A stretch of DNA of 64,000 nt, from positions 1,298,235 through 1,362,234 of the forward strand of contig NZ_JAJSLX010000002.1 of assembly GCF_021290925.1 (NCBI RefSeq), given 5' to 3'. Source of the stretch: Sessilibacter corallicola (GTDB lineage: Bacteria > Pseudomonadota > Gammaproteobacteria > Pseudomonadales > Cellvibrionaceae). Under the pieces are notes generated by a model. The model saw only the letters and a program-made list of their open reading frames with translations. It was not told the origin of the DNA and did no database searches. Position 1 is the first letter of the stretch; each line of letters begins with the position of its first letter. Both the position numbers and the translations under genes were made by a program. Below are positions 58,453 through 64,000 of this stretch, piece by piece.

Positions 58453-58697
58453 TCCAGCTATGGTGTAGGCCCCAATTGATTTTGTATAAATTGAGAAAAA
58501 AGAAGAGAAAAATATTCTAAAATTAACTATCCAGATTTCTTTTTATCAAAAATAATTTACAGTCATTTTTGTGGCGTTCGTTGGTTCTAGGTACTTGAGC
58601 GGTGCATTTTAAAAATTTTACTTTTTAAAATGGCTTAAACGCGCGTCATTCAGCATCTCTTGAACAATGAATAATTTATCATCGGGTCTTTTCCCTT

Positions 58698-58722
58698 CAA
58701 AGTTTCTGCCTCTGGCCGACAA
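58698..58722 (+). promoter_or_regulatory. Sigma-28-like motif before the Aer-like gene
   Basis: CAAAGTTT (58698-58705) and GCCGACAA (58715-58722) match the flagellar sigma-28 boxes TAAAGTTT and GCCGATAA at 7 of 8 positions each. The spacer is 9 bp instead of 11. It lies 52 nt before a chemoreceptor gene, the expected type of target. Confidence 0.35.
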
Positions 58723-58774
58723 GCTGATTACAAAAATTTCATTTACTCATTTTTAGCGATCGGTTTGGTTTCCA

Positions 58775-60346
58775 ATGAGAAAGACAGGACCTGTAACGGG
58801 GCGAGAAGCACGTCTCAACGCCAATGATCAGTTGGTCACATCAACCAATACAAAAGGTGTCATTACGTTTTGTAATGATCGCTTTTGCGAGGTTGCGGGT
58901 TATTCCAAGGCTGAGTTGCTGGGCCAAGCCCACAATATCGTCCGCCACCCGGACATGCCGCAAGAGGCTTTTGCAAAGATGTGGCAGGATTTACGTTCGG
59001 GCAAACCCTGGATGGGATTGGTTAAAAATCGCTGCGCTAATGGCGATCATTATTGGGTCGACGCCTATGTGATGCCGGTGACTGAGCGAGGACAAGTGGT
59101 GGGTTATGAATCTGTGCGCGTGGCTCCGTCTAGAGAGCAGATAACACGAGCAATTGAGACCTATCAGCGCATTAAAAATGGCAGTTCCGCAATTCCTTTC
59201 TTTTCAAGCGTATGGGATCGATTTAAGAATTACGTTTTAAGTGCCAGTTGTATTTTCGTTGTCTTGTTGTGTGGTTTGTTTGTTGTTCAGAACGTTTCTG
59301 CCTTGTCAGTAGGTATGGCTGTTATTGCGAGTGTTGTTGCCGGTGTTTTTTCTGTGGTTGTTGCATTGATGCCGTTGAATCAGGTTCTCGATCAATCTCG
59401 ACGCCTGAGTAACGACCCCATTGCTGTCTACATTTACACTGGCCGAAGCGACGCCTATGGCGAAGTGCTGTTTGCCACGTTAATGCAAAAAGCACGATTA
59501 CGAACGGCGTTAGGGCGGTTTAACGAGGCGGCCCGAGAACTCAATGAAAAATCTACCAGCGCGCAAACGGAAGCAGAGGCGGCGTTAGATAATATGAACT
59601 CTCAGCAAAACGAATCCGCTCAAGTGGCAGAATCCATGAGTCAAATGGCGGTGGCGGTTCAAGAAGTGGCAAGAGGCGTTTCAGAAACCAGTAACGCTAC
59701 GGTAGACGCCATGCAGGAAGTCAAAAAAGGCGAGAATGTCTTGGTCGAGGCCAATAATGAAATTGAAGTGTTGTCAGCAACAGTAACGGACCTGTCGACT
59801 TTGCTGGAAAACCTGTCGGGAGGCAGTGCAAAAATTGCCAGTGTTATCGATGTGATTCGCTCTATTGCTGACCAAACCAATTTGTTGGCGCTGAACGCAG
59901 CGATTGAAGCTGCGAGAGCCGGAGAGCAGGGGCGTGGTTTCTCGGTGGTTGCCGATGAGGTGCGTTCGCTGGCTCAGCGCACTCAGGAATCTACGCAAGA
60001 CATTCAGGCGATTATTGAAGAATTGGGAGAGGCGACTAAGGCGTCAGTAACCAGTATGAATGCCTGCCAAGAGTCGTCCTCACGCAGTGTTGAGCGTATC
60101 GGAAACGTCAATGATGCGTTAACGCAAATTGCTGAATCAGTTCTTGGTATCGAAAAAATGTCGCATCAAATAGCTGCGGCCGCTGAAGAGCAATCGAGTT
60201 CGGCGAATGAAGTTAACTGTAATACCAAAAATATTTCGGATATTGCTAAATTAACTCATGAGAAAGCAACAAAGGCCTCGGATTTAAGTAATCAAATGTC
60301 TGAGCTGGCGGAAAAACAGTTTCTTCTGGTAGAACGATTCAAGTGA
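58775..60346 (+). CDS. Aer-like PAS methyl-accepting chemotaxis protein
   Basis: A 523-residue chemoreceptor. The PAS domain spans about residues 15-115 ([49 protein letters not shown]) and is of the Aer type that binds FAD and senses redox or oxygen. Two close hydrophobic stretches (about 149-175 and 178-205) anchor it without a large periplasmic domain. The cytoplasmic signalling tip has [17 protein letters not shown] and [14 protein letters not shown]. Candidate methylation sites lie in Glu/Gln/Ala-rich helices. No che genes are in the window. Confidence 0.93.
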   Translation: MRKTGPVTGREARLNANDQLVTSTNTKGVITFCNDRFCEVAGYSKAELLGQAHNIVRHPDMPQEAFAKMWQDLRSGKPWMGLVKNRCANGDHYWVDAYVMPVTERGQVVGYESVRVAPSREQITRAIETYQRIKNGSSAIPFFSSVWDRFKNYVLSASCIFVVLLCGLFVVQNVSALSVGMAVIASVVAGVFSVVVALMPLNQVLDQSRRLSNDPIAVYIYTGRSDAYGEVLFATLMQKARLRTALGRFNEAARELNEKSTSAQTEAEAALDNMNSQQNESAQVAESMSQMAVAVQEVARGVSETSNATVDAMQEVKKGENVLVEANNEIEVLSATVTDLSTLLENLSGGSAKIASVIDVIRSIADQTNLLALNAAIEAARAGEQGRGFSVVADEVRSLAQRTQESTQDIQAIIEELGEATKASVTSMNACQESSSRSVERIGNVNDALTQIAESVLGIEKMSHQIAAAAEEQSSSANEVNCNTKNISDIAKLTHEKATKASDLSNQMSELAEKQFLLVERFK

Positions 60347-60358
60347 TTTGAAATTATT

Positions 60359-60410
60359 CTCATCAATTGCTTCCTAGCTTTTCTATCATTGGATAGATTT
60401 ATTTGATGAG
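60359..60410. repeat. Nested inverted repeat between aer-like and tetR genes
   Basis: Perfect 8-bp outer arms CTCATCAA (60359-60366) and TTGATGAG (60403-60410) enclose an inner stem CTATC-ATTG-GATAG. It starts 13 nt after the receptor stop and lies 68 nt before the TetR start. It could terminate the receptor transcript or be a TetR operator. Confidence 0.6.
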
Positions 60411-60478
60411 TAACAATCAAAGACATCGTAAAATAAATAGATTAAAATTTAAGTCATTTTTATCTATTTTGGGCATTT

Positions 60479-61135
60479 ATGAAGACTGCGCTTTCACCTA
60501 GAAAAAAACCAAAACAAGAACGGTCTCGAATAAAATTTGATAAAATTTTATCTCATGCCAAAAAAATGCTCGTTGAGGAAGGCGTCGATTATTTTACGAC
60601 AGACGCTTTGGCTAAGGCCACTGGTATGTCTATTGGCTCTATATATCAATATTTTCCTAATAAGCAGGCTATTTTTTCTGAATTGATCAATGAATGGCGT
60701 GAAAGTGTTGAAAGTAAATTGCTTGTTATTTTGGATGAAGTCCAAGTTTCTTCCATAGAAAGTATTCCGATGCGTAATCAAGTACTCTGGCAAATGATCG
60801 ATCGCTTTTATTCTGAGCTGATAACAACTCCTGAACAACTAAAACTTCATGCTGAATTAATTAAAGCATCCGAATGGTCGATTCAGTTAAAGGAACTTGA
60901 ACATAAGCATAATCAATTTATTTCTGAATTTTTCATTCGAATGATGACGGATCTAGGTACCACACTGGATAATAATGATTTAATCGATCTAGCCAATTAC
61001 ATGTACGAAGCCCAAAACTCTATAGAATCTTCTTGTAAGCAGGATTTCCCGGCTTATAAAAGGCGTATGGAATGGCACAAGAAGGCTAGCTACGCTTTGT
61101 TAACTGATGGTTGCTTTAGCTCGACTATAGAATAA
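60479..61135 (+). CDS. TetR-family transcriptional regulator
   Basis: A 218-residue regulator. The N-terminal HTH (about 22-68) includes AKKMLVEEGVDYFTTDALAK and GMSIGSIYQYFPNKQAIF, the TetR signature. The C-terminal ligand domain is all-helical and unassigned. It converges with the acyl-CoA synthetase gene downstream. A fatty-acid-type ligand is possible from that context only. Confidence 0.92.
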   Translation: MKTALSPRKKPKQERSRIKFDKILSHAKKMLVEEGVDYFTTDALAKATGMSIGSIYQYFPNKQAIFSELINEWRESVESKLLVILDEVQVSSIESIPMRNQVLWQMIDRFYSELITTPEQLKLHAELIKASEWSIQLKELEHKHNQFISEFFIRMMTDLGTTLDNNDLIDLANYMYEAQNSIESSCKQDFPAYKRRMEWHKKASYALLTDGCFSSTIE

Positions 61136-61153
61136 CCAAGATAATTTATTAAA

Positions 61154-61193
61154 GGATGCCAGCGCTTATATTGTCACTTACGCACTAGCATCC
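61154..61193. terminator. Possible terminator between tetR and acyl-CoA synthetase genes
   Basis: GGATGC.AG (61154 on) and CT.GCATCC (ending 61193) form a stem with one mismatch and a loop of over 20 nt between convergent genes. No T run. Confidence 0.35.
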
Positions 61194-61280
61194 ACTGGTG
61201 GTCACACTCCCAAACGGCTGCTGTTAAAGAAGATGTTTAACGTGCTCGTTTTTTATCAGAATTGATTTCGTAATTTATTT

Positions 61281-63110
61281 TTACGCCTCGGAGGCATTTG
61301 TTTCGATAATGACGCCCAATTTTTGTGATAAGTGCTCGCAGGACTTGTTAAAGCTTTCATCGACGGCTTGGGTGTGAACTTTCACGTTATATTTTCCTTG
61401 GCTGTTAATTGCTGCTTTTACGGTAAGCTCTTTATCAACAAACTTTTTATTGAGTAATTCTTTAATTGCCGCAGCTGTCGACTTCTCTCTAAGGCTTGGT
61501 TTGTGTATTTTTCCTACAGTAGTAACCGGTAGCTTATCTAAAATAAATATTTTTTTAGGGCATGCTGGTCGTTCATCAATACGGTCATTAACGAATTCCT
61601 GCAGTTGCTGTTCACTCACATTAACACCTTCGCGTAATTGAACAAAAGCAACGGGTAATTCGCCTGCGTATTCATCAGGCCAGCCAACAGCTGCCGCCAG
61701 TTCAATACCAATATGTTGCTCTAAGCAATGTTCTATCATTGCAGGATCAATATTATGGCCACTGCGAATAATTAAATCTTTCGCTCTTCCTGTAATAAAC
61801 AAATTCGAGTCGCTATCGATATAACCCAGATCTCCGGTGTGTAACCAGCCATCTTTCATTGCGGACTTTTCGTCACCTAAATAGCCAGAAAATACGGATT
61901 CACTCTTGACCAAAACTTCTCCACCGCAGGTTGTACCGCTTGATCCGTTAATGCGAATTCCCGAGCTTTCAGCGACTACTCCAGCACTTCCTTTTACTAT
62001 CGGGTTACTCACGTTGGCCATAGAAATAAAACCGGCTGTTTCAGTCATTCCATATATGCAATAGAGTTCAACCCCGGTTAATGCTCTAATATCCGCATAC
62101 AAGTTTTCAGGAATTGGCGCTCCTCCCGAAGACATTATGCGTAAGCTGGATGTATCAGATCCATTTAAGGGGACAGATAACATAGACGCAACAGAAGTTG
62201 GTATACCGCCACTAATATTAACTCTGTAGTACTCAATTATTTTCCAATGCGCTTGAATAACATTAGGATCCCGAAAACTTTTTACTGTAGGTAAAATAAT
62301 ATTTAATCCCGATATAAGCGCACTGAGACTGTTAACAATAGCGCCGGCCACATGGAAAAGTGGGAGCCCATTTACAATCGTTTCAGCTGCTTGGAGTTCA
62401 AAACCTTCACATACGCGTCTTGCACTTTCAAGTTGATTTTTACTGCTGTGCTTCGCCAGTTTGGGCGTGCCCGTAGTACCGCCTGTATGAAAATACGCTA
62501 CCGTGTCTTCTGGGCCGTTCAGCCAACTAGAAGGTAATTCTTCATCGCTGTACTTTAACAAAAGCGAGTCAAAATCATTAAGTACCATTTCTGGCCGAAG
62601 AGGTTTAGGAAGTGGTTTGCTGATTAATTTCATTGCAACATTAATCGCAGTTGGTAATACAGATACCGATAACAACTTAATTTCTTTACCGCTGATTTCC
62701 CTTACATTTGCAGCAGCTTGTTGAGCTTTTTGCCAGATATTAATTCCTGGAGTAGGTCCTACCGATAATACAATATCTGAGTTGGCCTTTAATAAAAGCT
62801 CGGTGATCGCTTCAACTGAAAGAAGCGGGTTCAACGGATTGGCAATACCAATGCATTCAGCTCCCCACAAAGCAATCTGGTGTTGAGGAATATTAGGTAG
62901 CAAAGTTGAGACTACAACTTTGGATTTGTTTTCTGATAAATCTTTAAATAATCGAGCAGCGCGCTTTAAGTTGGAAAAAAACTCAAAATAGTTGTACGTT
63001 TTTTCGGAAAAGTTTGGTTTTATTTTGGTTATCAAAGTAAATGCGGTGTGAGCGTCGTGTAATTCACTGGACTTTTTTACTGCCTGATAAATTGTGTTTA
63101 CGTCATTCAT
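61281..63110 (-). CDS. Acyl-CoA synthetase (AMP-forming)
   Basis: A 609-residue adenylate-forming ligase. P-loop AYFHTGGTTGTPKLAKHS, the motif YCIYGMTETAGFIS, GWLHTGDLGYIDSDSNLFI with TGRAKDLIIRSGHNIDP, and the C-terminal Lys motif LPVTTVGKIHKPSLR are intact. It differs from the FadD-like enzyme at 14045 and carries an extra approximately 75-residue C-terminal segment, as in a longer group of fatty acid-CoA ligases. Substrate is not deducible. AGGA precedes the ATG by about 9 nt. A Cys-tailed small ORF lies 124 bp upstream on the same strand and may share its transcript. Confidence 0.9.
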   Translation of the reverse strand: MNDVNTIYQAVKKSSELHDAHTAFTLITKIKPNFSEKTYNYFEFFSNLKRAARLFKDLSENKSKVVVSTLLPNIPQHQIALWGAECIGIANPLNPLLSVEAITELLLKANSDIVLSVGPTPGINIWQKAQQAAANVREISGKEIKLLSVSVLPTAINVAMKLISKPLPKPLRPEMVLNDFDSLLLKYSDEELPSSWLNGPEDTVAYFHTGGTTGTPKLAKHSSKNQLESARRVCEGFELQAAETIVNGLPLFHVAGAIVNSLSALISGLNIILPTVKSFRDPNVIQAHWKIIEYYRVNISGGIPTSVASMLSVPLNGSDTSSLRIMSSGGAPIPENLYADIRALTGVELYCIYGMTETAGFISMANVSNPIVKGSAGVVAESSGIRINGSSGTTCGGEVLVKSESVFSGYLGDEKSAMKDGWLHTGDLGYIDSDSNLFITGRAKDLIIRSGHNIDPAMIEHCLEQHIGIELAAAVGWPDEYAGELPVAFVQLREGVNVSEQQLQEFVNDRIDERPACPKKIFILDKLPVTTVGKIHKPSLREKSTAAAIKELLNKKFVDKELTVKAAINSQGKYNVKVHTQAVDESFNKSCEHLSQKLGVIIETNASEA

Positions 63111-63234
63111 ACGAAAATTCCTGTTATTTCAGCATTCCCTCGATCAGGACAAACGAAATAGGGCGGTTTGTTGGGAAGCTTTTGTAGAGGGAATGCGTGA
63201 TTAATTATTATTTATATTGTTGTGCACTGGCTCT

Positions 63235-63408
63235 CTAGCAATTGCAGTCGCCACAGGCTTTATAGAATGAATATCGTAAATTCCTACTTCGAACAGGTTT
63301 TAGTTCAGCGTAATTAATAAATTGAATGTAACTTAAAGATGCAATGCCTCTTGCAGTTGCTGAGGTTAAATTACACTTACTCAGATGAATTTCTCTGTTG
63401 GTCTTCAT
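63235..63408 (-). CDS. Small peptide with Cys-rich C terminus (CGDCNC)
   Basis: A 57-residue frame starting MKTNREIHLSKCNLTSATAR and ending YKACGDCNC. Four Cys, three of them in the last six residues, and a basic middle (KPVRSRNLR). AAGG lies 8 nt before the ATG at 63408, and a promoter with a perfect TTGACA is about 50 nt further up, so expression is credible. No family is recognised. A leader-core precursor peptide, a metal-binding peptide or an unrelated small protein are all possible. The next gene downstream on the same strand is the acyl-CoA synthetase. Confidence 0.5.
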   Translation of the reverse strand: MKTNREIHLSKCNLTSATARGIASLSYIQFINYAELKPVRSRNLRYSFYKACGDCNC

Positions 63409-63464
63409 TTTCTCTGCCTTATTGTTATGTTTTTATCTAAAGGTGAGTATGAGCTCATGTTTGG

Positions 63465-63494
63465 ATGAAAACACAGCATTTGTAGCAGTGTCAA
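63465..63494 (-). promoter_or_regulatory. Candidate promoter of the Cys-tailed peptide gene
   Basis: Minus strand TTGACA (63494-63489), 18-bp spacer, TTTCAT (63470-63465). The -35 is perfect, the -10 moderate. A start near 63457 gives a leader of about 50 nt. Confidence 0.5.
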
Positions 63495-63768
63495 TAAATA
63501 TGAATGCGATCTCACATTTCTATTTGGTGAGCAGTTATTTTAGGCGATTATGACTAGAATTTATGACGTGCGAAGTTGAGAGGGGGGCAATTACATGGAG
63601 GCAAAAAAGTGAATGGGTTCGCCTAAGGATTTTTTGGAAAAACATCAAGCACAGGAAATCTGAATGTATTGGAAATACTCAAATGTATAGCAAGATTAGA
63701 TATGGGGATTTCTAATGAGACATTTGCAGGACACTGAATAATTCATTAGCGTCCGTTAACTTGTAAGA
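63495..63768. other. Intergenic region before tRNA-Leu(CAA)
   Basis: About 270 bp. A 16-codon plus-strand frame (63613-63663) follows GGAGG at 63597 with long (11-nt) spacing, and a 5-codon frame at 63595 overlaps it. Neither is called as a gene. No tRNA terminator with a T run was found. Confidence 0.35.
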
Positions 63769-63855
63769 TGGTACCAGAGGCCGGACTCGAACCGGCACAC
63801 CCGTTAAGGCGGGGGATTTTGAATCCCCTGTGTCTACCAATTTCACCACTCTGGC
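63769..63855 (-). tRNA. tRNA-Leu(CAA)
   Basis: An 87-nt class II tRNA on the minus strand: acceptor GCCAGAG / CTCTGGT with a G-U pair at the end, anticodon arm GGGGA-TTCAAAA-TCCCC (anticodon CAA), long variable arm, T loop GGTTCGAGTCC and encoded CCA. It reads UUG codons and resembles leuX. Confidence 0.96.
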
Positions 63856-63938
63856 ATAATGAGCTAACAGAGAAAAAATTTTCTTTATAAACAAAGCATT
63901 AGGCTTTTGTTTACGCTCTGTTGCGTGAAAGAGCGCGT

Positions 63939-63966
63939 ATTATAACTAGGCTTTTGTTCCCGTCAA
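63939..63966 (-). promoter_or_regulatory. Promoter of tRNA-Leu(CAA)
   Basis: Minus strand TTGACG (63966-63961), 16-bp spacer, TATAAT (63944-63939), then a GC-rich discriminator (ACGCGCTC). The leader to the tRNA is about 77 nt. Confidence 0.8.
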
Positions 63967-64000
63967 CCACTCTCTAAAATTATTTCACTTTACTGTTTCA

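Larger units (their letters stand above)
57818..58774. other. 957-bp low-density region
   Basis: Mostly without supported genes. It holds a plausible 47-residue minus-strand ORF (58309-58452) and a sigma-28-like box pair near 58698-58722. A 72-codon plus-strand frame at 57816-58034 starts inside the start of the divergent gene, has no ribosome-binding site and is not called. Confidence 0.45.

Noticed and set aside
63235-63408. Methanobactin-type precursor
   Set aside because: The Cys-rich tail is superficially similar, but the core pattern differs and no MbnB/MbnC-like genes are adjacent.
63595-63663. Tiny overlapping frames after GGAGG near tRNA-Leu(CAA)
   Set aside because: Only 5 and 16 codons long with over-long spacing; not distinguishable from chance.
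63712-63894. 60-codon minus-strand frame over tRNA-Leu(CAA)
   Set aside because: It coincides with the tRNA itself; no protein features.

Overview
The window is a 64 kb chromosomal segment of a marine-type gammaproteobacterium. Gene order is close to Pseudomonas: lolC-lolD-lolE / DUF2062 / comEC / exbB-exbD-lpxK-kdsB-LMW-PTP-murB, gacA-uvrC-pgsA, smc-zipA-ligA, tig-clpP-clpX-lon-hupB-ppiD, and a FabY-type ketoacyl synthase. AT-rich intergenic DNA and frequent TTG/GTG starts argue against Pseudomonas itself. I would place it among Pseudomonadales/Oceanospirillales/Cellvibrionales relatives, without naming a genus.

Region by region. (1) 1-2330: an accessory module next to a tRNA-Val/tRNA-Asp operon. 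It holds a HigB-type toxin, a HigA antitoxin fused to an ImmA/IrrE metalloprotease, and a beta-family protein cut by the window edge. One promoter flanked by two palindromic operators drives it. (2) 2.8-13.4 kb: cytochrome c maturation genes ccmH-ccmI, then smc-zipA-ligA (chromosome organisation, cell division, DNA ligation), a lytic-transglycosylase-like lipoprotein and two small unknown genes. (3) 14-24.6 kb: lipid genes (FadD-like ligase, patatin, FabY), then cbiX-hemH on the other strand, a TPR secreted protein, a methyltransferase with a repetitive 5' end, and two regulators. (4) 24.9-35 kb: tRNA-Leu(UAG), then the proteostasis block tig-clpP-clpX-lon-hupB-ppiD. (5) 35-40.4 kb: mltD, gloB, a YafS-like methyltransferase, rnhA and dnaQ. 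(6) 40.7-52.3 kb: lipoprotein export (lolCDE), DNA uptake (comEC), ExbBD, and envelope precursor genes (lpxK, kdsB, murB). (7) 52.7-57.2 kb: AlkB-like dioxygenase and gacA-uvrC-pgsA. (8) 57.2-64 kb: a sparser, variable-looking stretch with an unknown 135-codon-class gene, an Aer-like receptor, a TetR regulator, an acyl-CoA synthetase, two unrecognised small ORFs and tRNA-Leu(CAA).

The core genes form ordinary housekeeping operons. The unusual content sits at the two ends and in the long intergenic gaps. The best candidate for an under-described system is the left-edge HigB / HigA-ImmA / beta-protein operon with its operator pair, beside a tRNA-Asp that carries a 12-bp tandem repeat just past its 3' end. 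Second is a 57-residue peptide ending in a Cys-rich tail (CGDCNC), with its own promoter and ribosome-binding site, upstream of an acyl-CoA synthetase gene.
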